Assembly (NCBI GenBank): GCA_050015495.1
Contig: JBEKBH010000001.1
Coordinates: 1 to 64,000 of the forward strand
Source: Palsa-1439 sp050015495
Lineage (GTDB): Bacteria > Verrucomicrobiota > Verrucomicrobiia > Palsa-1439
Length of the DNA stretch: 64,000 nucleotides
Reading direction: 5' to 3'
Part shown: piece by piece, positions 42,389 through 49,206 of the stretch
Position numbering within the stretch: the first letter of the stretch is position 1
Layout: every line of letters begins with the position of its first letter
Made by a program: the position numbers and the translations under genes
The notes under the pieces: model-generated
What the model was told of the DNA's origin: nothing
The model's input: only the letters and a program-made list of their open reading frames with translations
Databases searched by the model: none

Positions 42389-42589
42389 TTATTTCGCCAC
42401 GACGTTGGACGCCTTCGGTCCCTTGGGGGAATCAACCAGCTCAAACTCCACTGTTTGACCTTCCTCCAAGTTCTTGAAGCCGTTGCCAGAAATGCTCGTG
42501 TAATGCACGAACACATCGGGGCCACCCTCCTGTTGAATAAATCCAAAACCCTTTTTCGTATCGAACCACTTCACTTTTCCAGATGCCAT
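42389..42589 (-). CDS. CspA-family cold-shock protein
   Basis: The 66-residue protein is a single cold-shock domain: MASGKVKWFDTKKGFGFIQQ with RNP1 KGFGFI, and DVFVHY as RNP2. It binds single-stranded RNA and DNA as a chaperone. ATG at 42589 has GGAG upstream. A good sigma-70 promoter at 42686-42713 gives a leader of about 90 bases containing a stable hairpin, in line with post-transcriptional control known for csp genes. Confidence 0.95.
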   Translation of the reverse strand: MASGKVKWFDTKKGFGFIQQEGGPDVFVHYTSISGNGFKNLEEGQTVEFELVDSPKGPKASNVVAK

Positions 42590-42633
42590 AGCTTCTCCAT
42601 CCACCTTTCTTCGTTTAGTCCTGTATGGCAAAA

Positions 42634-42660
42634 CGCCGTTCCAAAACCTTCGGAACGGCG
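42634..42660 (-). promoter_or_regulatory. leader hairpin of the cold-shock gene
   Basis: CGCCGTTCC and GGAACGGCG form a perfect 9-base-pair stem with a 9-base loop in the untranslated leader, followed by TTTT on the minus strand. It could act as an attenuator or a temperature-sensitive structure. Confidence 0.55.
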
Positions 42661-42685
42661 GTGCACTTCCAAAGACTTCGCGCGC

Positions 42686-42713
42686 AGTATAAAAGATGCC
42701 TTGCCCATGTCAA
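42686..42713 (-). promoter_or_regulatory. sigma-70 promoter of the cold-shock gene
   Basis: On the minus strand TTGACA (42713-42708) and TATACT (42691-42686) are 16 bases apart. The predicted start of transcription is near 42679, about 90 bases before the ATG. Confidence 0.7.
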
Positions 42714-43085
42714 CGCTGTAGTTGAAGCGCGCCCAACCATCTCCCAAATCAGCCCACAATCCGCGTATTCCCCTCACTCCACAGCAGTTACACCATCGGA
42801 CGATTCAGGAGGTCGCGCCATTTCAGCACATCCATTTCGCCCCCTGCCAGTTGTGGGTTTTTTCACAAAAAAGCGTCGTTTTCCACTGACAATGGCTCGC
42901 CAATGCCGTCGAGCTTCAGGTGCCAACTCACTGTAAAAAAACGCATTTGCGCCTTCCAAAATTGGCCGTTCGCGTCCTCCCAAACACAAAATCGTTCCCC
43001 CAAGCTCCCCGATCAGCGGGTTTTGCACTCCGGCACCCCCGACTCGATCCCTTGGCATCTCAGTTGCTCTTCCATCCTCATACAT
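42714..43085. other. intergenic gap upstream of the receiver gene
   Basis: About 370 bases without a supported gene. There are two A/T tracts (TTTTTTCACAAAAAA near 42858 and a run of seven A near 42935) that could curve DNA, but no clear promoter or RNA structure that I can name. The receiver gene's own promoter must lie here. Confidence 0.4.
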
Positions 43086-43502
43086 ATGGATTTCAAGCCT
43101 CAACCCGACACGGCGGTGCGCCCTTCCGATGCCATTGAATTCAAGGCCCTCCTGCTCGTCGATGACGACAAGCAACTCGCTTCCGCCCTCCAATGGATCC
43201 TCGCCGACGAAAATTTCCTCGTCGATGTCGCCAACGATGGCGACGAGGCCCTCATGAAGGTGCGAGCCAACGAGTACGATGCGGTCGTTTGCGACGTGAT
43301 GATGCCGAAACTCCGCGGCGACGAATTCTACCTCCGAGCCCGCGAACTGCGGCCCGTCCTCGCTGATCGCTTCATTTTCATTACGGGCTTCGCCGCCGAC
43401 CCCAAGATCAATCTGTTCCTGACCCAGACCGATTCGAAGTACCTCATGAAGCCGTTCCCCATCCAGCACCTCATCAATTGTCTCAAAGAACTTCTCGAAT
43501 AG
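43086..43502 (+). CDS. single-domain response regulator (receiver)
   Basis: The 138-residue protein is a CheY-like receiver with a 20-residue N-terminal extension. Acidic pocket D26-D28 (LLLVDDDKQ), phosphoacceptor D70 (VVCDVMMPK), T100 (FIFIT) and K122 (LMKPFP) are all in place. There is no output domain, so it signals through protein contact or phosphotransfer. No histidine kinase is encoded nearby. The open frame continues upstream but ATG at 43086 is where receiver sequence begins. Confidence 0.9.
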   Translation: MDFKPQPDTAVRPSDAIEFKALLLVDDDKQLASALQWILADENFLVDVANDGDEALMKVRANEYDAVVCDVMMPKLRGDEFYLRARELRPVLADRFIFITGFAADPKINLFLTQTDSKYLMKPFPIQHLINCLKELLE

Positions 43503-43508
43503 TACAGG

Positions 43509-44777
43509 TCACACCAGCCACGACGGTATCGTCTCGCCCGAAACCAGGTCCTTGACCGACTCCCGACGCCGCACCAGTTCGCACCGGCTCCCGTTCACCA
43601 TCACTTCCGCCGGACGCGGCCGCGCATTGTAGTTCGACGCCATCGCCATCCCGTACGCGCCCGCGCTCATCACGGCCAGCAGCGCATCCTCCTCCACCGC
43701 CGCCACACGCCGCCCTTGGGCCAGAAAATCGCCCGACTCGCAAACCGGCCCGACGACGTCCGCCGTGATTTTCCGGCGCGCCGACCTCTCGGCCACAGGA
43801 ATGATCTCGTGATGGCTCCCGTACAGCGACGGACGAATCAGGTCGTTCATCGCCGCGTCGACAATCACAAACCGTTTCACGGGCGTCTGTTTGATGTGTA
43901 CGACCCGCGTGACCAGCACGCCGCCGTTGCCGACAATGAAACGTCCCGGCTCCAATAAAATCCTCAGCCCCAGCTTCTTCACGTGCGGCGTGACCGCGCG
44001 GGCAAATTCCACCGCCGTCGGCGGACGTTCCTTTCGATACCGAATGCCGAGCCCGCCTCCCATGTCGAAGGATTGCAGCGTCCGGGGCGCAATCTCGCGC
44101 ACCTGCTCGATCAATGGCGTGATTTTGCGAATCGCCAGCACGAACGGCGCGGTCTTGGTGATTTGCGAGCCGATGTGCATCTGGACGCCGCGGATTTCGA
44201 TGCCGTCCAACCGCGCCGCCTGACGGTACACATCCAGGGCGTTCCGGAGCGAAATCCCGAACTTGCTTTCGTGTTTGCCCGTCGAGATGTAGTGGTGCGT
44301 GTCCGGGTCAACTCCCGGGTTCACGCGAATTGCAATCGGCGCCCGCCGGCCCATGCGTCGGGCCACCCCGGCAATCCGCCGCAACTCCGGCTCGCTTTCC
44401 ACGTTGAACATGTAGATCCCCAGTTTCAACGCGTACTCGATCTCGTCCCGCGTTTTGCCCACGCCCGAGAACACGCATTTCCTCGGATCGCCACCCGCCT
44501 GCACCACCCGATACAATTCGCCGCCGCTGACGATGTCAAAACCCGTTCCCGACCGCGCCAGCGCGCGGAGCACTGCCAGGTTGCTGTTGGCCTTGACCGC
44601 AAAACAAATCAGGTGATCGAGCGACCCCAGGGCCTTGTGCAGATCGTCGCACTGGCCCGTGATATGTCCCTGGCTGTACACGTACAACGGCGTGCCGAAT
44701 TCCCGGGCGAGACGCCGCAGCGGCACACCCTCGCAATACAACTCGCCCTTCCGGTATCGGAACGCGTTCATTGGCAT
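43509..44777 (-). CDS. lysA: diaminopimelate decarboxylase
   Basis: The 422-residue fold-III decarboxylase has the PLP lysine in ICFAVKANSN (K62), FDIVSGGELYR, NVESEPEL, HIGSQI, DMGGGLGI, LEPGR and VGPVCESGDF. It decarboxylates meso-diaminopimelate to lysine, the last step of the pathway whose earlier enzymes DapA, DapB and DapL are also encoded in this window. A second ATG two codons in (44771) is an alternative start. It is convergent with the receiver gene, with only 6 bases between stops, and no operon partner is seen. Confidence 0.93.
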   Translation of the reverse strand: MPMNAFRYRKGELYCEGVPLRRLAREFGTPLYVYSQGHITGQCDDLHKALGSLDHLICFAVKANSNLAVLRALARSGTGFDIVSGGELYRVVQAGGDPRKCVFSGVGKTRDEIEYALKLGIYMFNVESEPELRRIAGVARRMGRRAPIAIRVNPGVDPDTHHYISTGKHESKFGISLRNALDVYRQAARLDGIEIRGVQMHIGSQITKTAPFVLAIRKITPLIEQVREIAPRTLQSFDMGGGLGIRYRKERPPTAVEFARAVTPHVKKLGLRILLEPGRFIVGNGGVLVTRVVHIKQTPVKRFVIVDAAMNDLIRPSLYGSHHEIIPVAERSARRKITADVVGPVCESGDFLAQGRRVAAVEEDALLAVMSAGAYGMAMASNYNARPRPAEVMVNGSRCELVRRRESVKDLVSGETIPSWLV

Positions 44778-44840
44778 AGTGAGTTTACCAACAAGCCTTT
44801 ACACCCGCAACCCTCCGCTCCGCCCCGAAGACTCTCGGGG

Positions 44841-44866
44841 TTGTAGCGTCCGCTGTCCCCAGCGGA
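44841..44866 (+). repeat. TTGTAG hairpin repeat, copy 4
   Basis: TTGTAG, two bases, then stem TCCGCTG/CAGCGGA around loop TCCC. Same architecture as the copies at 8222, 8392 and 25196 with a different stem. Confidence 0.65.
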
Positions 44867-44961
44867 ATTCCCTCTTTCTCTTGCTCCTGCCCTTCCTCCC
44901 CCCAACTTGGCTTCGTTTTTGGCTTTGTTTCAGTAACTTTTCCACGCCGGCTTGCATAAAC

Positions 44962-45061
44962 TTGGGTTCGTTTTGCGAAAAACCATTTTTTTGGAGGGCG
45001 AGCCTCATCCCCAGCCCCCCGCGTCTCCTCGCCCCTTCAGGGAGAGGATTAAGGTGAGGGG
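44962..45061 (+). repeat. composite repeat: TTGGGTTCGTTTTGCG followed by the CCTCGCCCC element
   Basis: TTGGGTTCGTTTTGCG (44962-44977), a T run, a C-rich stretch and then the CCTCGCCCC...AAGGTGAGGGG unit (45025-45061). The arrangement at 8117-8200 is similar, so these blocks may move together. Confidence 0.55.
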
Positions 45062-45330
45062 TACTCCCGTGTCCTACGCCGCCTACCCCCATCAGCCACT
45101 TGTCCGCCTCCGGCGGATTCTCCATTAACCATTTTCTCATCGCCTATATCAAAAACCAATCCGACCCCGTAATAATATCGTACATCAATACCAGAGTCAA
45201 ATCTAATAATCGACAGCCCACGCCGCGCTACAGCGACGCAAACCCACGTCCTTGTAACGCTGCTGATTGCGCTATCGCTGGTCTTCCTGGCGCTTGCACG
45301 GATGGCCTTGATGATGCCGGCGCGTTAGTC

Positions 45331-46191
45331 TCACGACAGAACGTCATCGGGCGAAACTTCAAGAATATCTCTGCAAAACTCTGACATTATATTTCTACAG
45401 CGAACCATCGCTGGCTTCTCAACCGTTCCTTCGTTTGCCCACTTCGGAAATCCAAATCCAGCCTTCCACGAGGCGTTAAGAGGTAGAATCTGTCCAAATT
45501 CATCTCCCTCTTGCATGAAAACCCCTCGATAATGAATGAACTTGTAGAACATTCGCTTGTCAAATTGCCGCGTCAACGTCAGGACGATAGTAAACGCGGG
45601 AATAATTTTTCCAGTGCCTAGGGTCTTTAGGTAAGGCGCTTCCATCGAGCCGCTTCCCGCATGAATCAAAAGTCCATTACAATCTTCAAATGGCTTTATG
45701 AGCACACTCTCTTTTGGTAGGAATTGTGCTTTTAGCCTACGGTCCAATGTGGCACCCCCCGCTTCGTTTAGTGTGCTTTTTTCTCGGTCAAATACCGAGC
45801 ATACAACCGCGAGAAGGCGCAACTCCTCAAACTTTTGTCGAGACGTGTTCGTGACCATGATTGTGCTTTTAAACGAACCTTCGCCGTGGTCGATAACTAC
45901 CGAAATGGTGGGCTTGCTGGCATTCTGTATTTGTTCTTGGGTTTGTCTTATCTGCTCACGTTGCAACCACAGGGCGCAAACGACACCAGCAAACGCTAGA
46001 CCGGCAAATAGAGAATTCACTGCACCGAACATGTCTCCGAATTGTCCACGGTCAGAATAGGGTGAATTCGGATTTGGGGGAACGAAATGCAAAATCAACA
46101 ACCACGCTGACCCCCATAGTGCAATCACTACTGCGAAAACTAAAAACACCCACCAGTACCGCTTTGCAAATTCCAGTGCCTTCTTCATCAC
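45331..46191 (-). CDS. two-TM membrane protein resembling putative phage-abortive-infection proteins
   Basis: The 286-residue protein has two membrane helices (about 13-35 and 57-75) separated by SPYSDRGQFGDMFGAVNSLFAGLAFAG, a block very like the membrane part of the putAbiC family, where an RGxFGDMFGAVNALFSGLAFAG pattern is typical. A short coiled coil (QREQIRQTQEQIQ) follows, then a cytoplasmic domain of about 190 residues with beta segments that I do not recognise; the usual C-terminal part of putAbiC is not evident. It is the last gene of a four-gene AT-richer operon, 19 bases after the HEPN gene, and could be a membrane effector or anchor. Confidence 0.7.
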   Translation of the reverse strand: MMKKALEFAKRYWWVFLVFAVVIALWGSAWLLILHFVPPNPNSPYSDRGQFGDMFGAVNSLFAGLAFAGVVCALWLQREQIRQTQEQIQNASKPTISVVIDHGEGSFKSTIMVTNTSRQKFEELRLLAVVCSVFDREKSTLNEAGGATLDRRLKAQFLPKESVLIKPFEDCNGLLIHAGSGSMEAPYLKTLGTGKIIPAFTIVLTLTRQFDKRMFYKFIHYRGVFMQEGDEFGQILPLNASWKAGFGFPKWANEGTVEKPAMVRCRNIMSEFCRDILEVSPDDVLS

Positions 46192-46210
46192 TTGCTCCTA
46201 ACGGCTCACT

Positions 46211-46672
46211 TCAATGTGCAACAGCCTGAGCCAACTTCGTTACAAACTGTTTGAGGCAATCCTGTGGTACGAGAACGCTGAACCCATCGTCGCCATAGAA
46301 TTCGATTTTGGTAATCTCCGAGCCGTCACCATGTGGTCGGATGTCCAAGTGGGAAATGCTGTTCCTCATGCGATAGATGAGTTCGCATAGTGTTCCGTAA
46401 TGTTCAGGTTTGACCTTCTCCGGGCGCTTTCCCCAATTCTTCACGAATTCAAGGTGAAATCCCCAATCTCCGAGTTGTTCGATTGGGATAGGTGGTAGAC
46501 GGTTAAATCGCCGCTCATTCGGCAGCACCAACAAACCGAGCAGGCAGTTAATCAGGAGCGTCACTTCAACTTGCTCTCGCTTTTCCACCGCGCTTTGTAC
46601 GTGCGTCTCGTACTGCTGAATAATAGCGAGCGTTCTGGTGATGAAGTCTCTCTCAAACACTTCGTATTCCAT
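46211..46672 (-). CDS. HEPN protein (pEK499 p136-like) with RNxxxH motif
   Basis: The 153-residue protein is mainly helical. FERDFITRTLAIIQQYE and VEVTLLINCLLGLLVLPNER match the pEK499-p136 type of HEPN domain, and YRMRNSISHLDIRPHG contains the ribonuclease motif R103, N104 and H108. HEPN proteins of this kind are found on plasmids and in toxin or defence loci. It starts 21 bases after the PLD-like gene and precedes the membrane protein by 19 bases. RNA cleavage is inferred from the intact motif. Confidence 0.78.
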   Translation of the reverse strand: MEYEVFERDFITRTLAIIQQYETHVQSAVEKREQVEVTLLINCLLGLLVLPNERRFNRLPPIPIEQLGDWGFHLEFVKNWGKRPEKVKPEHYGTLCELIYRMRNSISHLDIRPHGDGSEITKIEFYGDDGFSVLVPQDCLKQFVTKLAQAVAH

Positions 46673-46693
46673 AAATGCAGTCTCGCAGCTTCA

Positions 46694-47434
46694 TCAGGCA
46701 ACAGGTGTAGACTCCCTCCATCTCTCTTCAAACAATTTCAACTGAGCGGCAGGATTCGCAATCCGGTTCAACTGCGTGTCCTTTGTGCCAAGGTCTTTCA
46801 TCGAGTGACCAACGTGGAACCCATGAGACTTGTCCCACAACACAAAACGGTCATGAATTTGTTGAAAGCCATGCAGGCGCATCTCGACTTTGCCGTATTC
46901 GGCTTTGAATGCACCGTATGCGATGATTGCTGCACTTTTTGTTTGGTCGGAAGTGATAATCCGTACAGATGCCCCGGTTTCCGCGTCCTGAATCAAATCG
47001 AACACCTTTGCGCCGATGTAAGGGTCAAGGATGCAGAGTTCGGCCTTTGCGAGACTGAAAATTTCTCGTAGAATGCGATTGGCCTTGAAGTGTTCTCCTG
47101 CCCTTACGAGAATTTCATCTTTTTGAATATTGGACACACGGATGATGGGCTGACTTTCCCATTCCTGTTGAGCGTGGCTCATTGATGCGTAAAGCTCCGC
47201 TCCATAATCCGTCAATCTGACCATATGCCCGTCTGGTGAAAGACTCAGAACATTTTTATCAATAAGAGATTGGAGTATCTGGTCTCCGGTTTCGCAATGC
47301 AATCTGGCGAGTGCTATTTGAACTTGTACAAGCTCGTGCGGCATCGTCCACGACATGAACTTCATAAAGTAGACACCGACGACCCAAAATTCTTTTTTGG
47401 AGAGTTCTGCCATAGGCTTTAGACAGTCTCCCAT
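46694..47434 (-). CDS. winged-helix plus PLD-like phosphodiesterase domain protein
   Basis: The 246-residue protein has an N-terminal winged-helix region (about 10-90, ending VRLTDYGAELYASM). The C-terminal domain begins LAKAELCILDPYIGAKVFDLI and has one HxR-x4-D motif, HDRFVLWD (H194, R196, D201), then GHSMKDLG, the layout of single-motif PLD-like nucleases that dimerise; arginine replaces the usual lysine. It overlaps the upstream gene by 16 bases if ATG 47434 is used; ATG at 47413 is an alternative. In defence systems such proteins act as nuclease effectors, which would suit this operon. Confidence 0.72.
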   Translation of the reverse strand: MGDCLKPMAELSKKEFWVVGVYFMKFMSWTMPHELVQVQIALARLHCETGDQILQSLIDKNVLSLSPDGHMVRLTDYGAELYASMSHAQQEWESQPIIRVSNIQKDEILVRAGEHFKANRILREIFSLAKAELCILDPYIGAKVFDLIQDAETGASVRIITSDQTKSAAIIAYGAFKAEYGKVEMRLHGFQQIHDRFVLWDKSHGFHVGHSMKDLGTKDTQLNRIANPAAQLKLFEERWRESTPVA

Positions 47435-48081
47435 CCTGCATCAACGGAGCGCAACTGTCCCCAATGGAACTTGCGCGGAACTGTGTCGAGAATTGTTGCG
47501 ATGTAAACAAAAAGATTCTGTTTCGCGATGTCGTCACACCCAACCACATCACAGGCGAAACGTAACGCGGCCCTAAGATTTGTTTCAGGAGCCTGCAAGT
47601 GTCGTTGATTTCCCTTCTTCGCACCCGCCAATATCGCGCAAATGAGCTTAGGTTCTTCGGGTGCTGTCTTGTCGAGAAGTTTAAGACAAACCTGAGCAAA
47701 TTCCATTTTGTTTGGCATCCATGGCCCCTTCCATTCGACCCGTATGCGTGGGCAGGTGTGGATAACAAAATCGTGGTTCCCTCTCTGGCCCCGTAGCACT
47801 TCTTGCCTCTCCTTCTGAACATTCTCAAGCCTCAGAGCTTTCCAACTGAATTTGCCAGCAGTTTTTCCTTCCGGTGTCAACAGGTGCTCCGTCCACATGT
47901 CAACCCCATCTTCTTTGAAATGCTTCCAAAGCAGGCACGAAAATTTGTGGTGAAAAAATCGTTCGTTCGCTAAATCCTTAAACGAGTCATACCCAACAGT
48001 ATTCCGATGCGCAGCCGTCACTGCCAGAATCTGCTCAAGGATTGCTTCCCAATCCGATCGATTCAGTTCGTATTGCACCAA
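47419..48081 (-). CDS. PD-(D/E)XK nuclease candidate
   Basis: Read from TTG at 48081 the protein has 220 residues and an AAGGAG ribosome site 7 bases upstream; GTG at 48078 is equally possible, and the frame further upstream is repeat sequence. The order E40 (helix LANERFFHHKF), D104 (GNHDFVIHT) and E116-x-K118 (IRVEWKGPW) fits a restriction-endonuclease core. The C-terminal helices (KQNLFVYIATIL) are not recognised. It is the first gene of the four-gene module and starts just inside a GGGGTCAGACCT tag. The nuclease call is from motif spacing only. Confidence 0.55.
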   Translation of the reverse strand: MVQYELNRSDWEAILEQILAVTAAHRNTVGYDSFKDLANERFFHHKFSCLLWKHFKEDGVDMWTEHLLTPEGKTAGKFSWKALRLENVQKERQEVLRGQRGNHDFVIHTCPRIRVEWKGPWMPNKMEFAQVCLKLLDKTAPEEPKLICAILAGAKKGNQRHLQAPETNLRAALRFACDVVGCDDIAKQNLFVYIATILDTVPRKFHWGQLRSVDAGWETV

Positions 48082-48109
48082 GCAGCTTCTCCTTCTGCGC
48101 GTACGGATA

Positions 48110-48121
48110 GGGGTCAGACCT
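48110..48121 (+). repeat. GGGGTCAGACCT tag
   Basis: The tag lies immediately upstream of the first gene of the four-gene accessory module, at the edge of its AT-rich DNA. It matches tags at 27378 and 35165. Confidence 0.5.
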
Positions 48122-48174
48122 ATGATCTTGACACCATCCCCTCCCGCCTCCGCCCGAAGTGCCGTCACCCCCCA

Positions 48175-48249
48175 CTTCGAATTTCGACATTCGGACTTCG
48201 AGTTCTGCCCGCACCCGTGCGCTTCGAATTTCGACATTCCGATTTCGAG
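48175..48249 (+). repeat. two direct copies of the TTCGAATTTCGACATTC repeat
   Basis: Copies at 48175-48202 and 48222-48249 share CTTCGAATTTCGACATTC and differ at two or three positions afterwards. A third copy forms the coding end of the GT39-like gene at 9497. Confidence 0.7.
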
Positions 48250-48270
48250 TTTCGCGCCCTTATTCGCCTG

Positions 48271-48289
48271 CCCTGAGCCTGTCGAAGGG
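48271..48289 (-). repeat. fragment of the metH-type inverted-repeat element
   Basis: CCCTGAGCCTGTCGAAGGG is the reverse complement of CCCTTCGACAGGCTCAGGG, the right end of the element inside metH (33182-33200) with one change. Confidence 0.55.
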
Positions 48290-48396
48290 TGTTGAACATC
48301 CGCGCCGATCTGTGCGTGAATCTGTGGCTCCGCCCTCTTGAACGTTGAGCGTTTAGCGTTGGACGTTGAGCGTTAATCTGTCTCCCGTTCCCGCCC

Positions 48397-49203
48397 CTAC
48401 AGCCACCCTGCAATCCGGTCGGCAATGCCCTTCTCGCAGACCGGGCCCAACACCTTGCGGACACGCTCCTTGGCCTGGTCGCGCGGATACTCGACGTTGT
48501 ACTTCTCGACCTGCCACTCCTTGCCCTCGAGCTCGTCGAGGATCAGGTATTCCGGATGCCGCTTCGGATTCGTCGGGAAACCGACCGACCCCGTGCCGAT
48601 CCACCCAAGATCGTCCTTTCGCAATCGGACCGGGTGCGGGTCGCGCCCTTCCCCCTCGTGCGCCGTCATCGGCACGAGCATGACCGGTTTCTCTTCCTGG
48701 GATATCTCCGCCCGCAGCGTGTGTGTGTGGCCGTAGAAACACACCCGCCCGTTGTTGTGCCGCAAACAGGCCAGTTCGCCCTTGGCGTTCCGCGCGGAGC
48801 GGTGATACCCGCCGCTGCTCGGCGCCACCAACGAGTCGTGCGTCAACCAGATCGTCTCATTCACGCACGTCGTCAGGCACGGCGCGTCGATGAACTCTTT
48901 TGCCCACGGGTTGACCTCCATTTGCTCCCACGTCCACGCCAGCGTTTGAACCGCTTCGGGACTGTACCCGGTCTCTTCCACGTCCCCGCGTAGCGCCAGT
49001 TCGTGGTTTCCCGCCACCCAGGCCAGATTGCCGTTGTCCGCCCAGGGTTTCAACCGCGCCATGCACTCCAACGGGTCCGGGCCGTACCCGACAATATCCC
49101 CAACGAACAAATACGCCTCCACGCCGCGGGCCTGCCCGGCCGCCAGCACGGCCTCGAGCGCCAACAGGTTCGCGTGTACGTCTCCAAATACCAGGAATCT
49201 CAT
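48397..49203 (-). CDS. calcineurin-like metallophosphoesterase
   Basis: The 268-residue protein has the metal-binding motifs in order: GDVHAN (7-12), FVGDIVGYGPDP, VAGNHELAL and YGHTHTL. These identify a YfcE/ApaH-like phosphoesterase of the Metallophos_2 group; a C-terminal 50-residue extension is not recognised. The substrate may be a phosphodiester, nucleotide or phosphoprotein. It starts 3 bases after the ROK gene, so the two are co-transcribed. Confidence 0.88.
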   Translation of the reverse strand: MRFLVFGDVHANLLALEAVLAAGQARGVEAYLFVGDIVGYGPDPLECMARLKPWADNGNLAWVAGNHELALRGDVEETGYSPEAVQTLAWTWEQMEVNPWAKEFIDAPCLTTCVNETIWLTHDSLVAPSSGGYHRSARNAKGELACLRHNNGRVCFYGHTHTLRAEISQEEKPVMLVPMTAHEGEGRDPHPVRLRKDDLGWIGTGSVGFPTNPKRHPEYLILDELEGKEWQVEKYNVEYPRDQAKERVRKVLGPVCEKGIADRIAGWL

Positions 49204-49206
49204 CGG

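Larger units (their letters stand above)
44778..45330. other. repeat-rich intergenic gap
   Basis: No supported gene in 553 bases. From left to right it holds a TTGTAG hairpin (44841-44866), a TTGGGTTCGTTTTGCG repeat (44962-44977), a CCTCGCCCC repeat (45025-45061), and AGAGTCAAATCTAATAAT (45193-45210), which resembles the GGGGTCA tags. AT content rises near the right end, where the accessory module starts. Confidence 0.55.
48082..48396. other. repeat-rich intergenic gap
   Basis: No gene is supported. The gap holds the GGGGTCAGACCT tag (48110-48121), two direct copies of the TTCGAATTTCGACATTC repeat, a CCCTGAGCCTGTCGAAGGG fragment of the metH-type element (48271-48289), and two copies of ACGTTGAGCGTT (48342-48353 and 48363-48374). 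Confidence 0.6.

Noticed and set aside
48082..48237. Extended N-terminus of the nuclease candidate
   Set aside because: About 52 codons come from the TTCGAATTTCGAC repeat and the GGGGTCA tag; a ribosome site precedes the TTG at 48081.
48342..48374. CRISPR-like direct repeats (two ACGTTGAGCGTT copies)
   Set aside because: Only two 12-base copies 9 bases apart, with no spacers of regular length and no cas genes.
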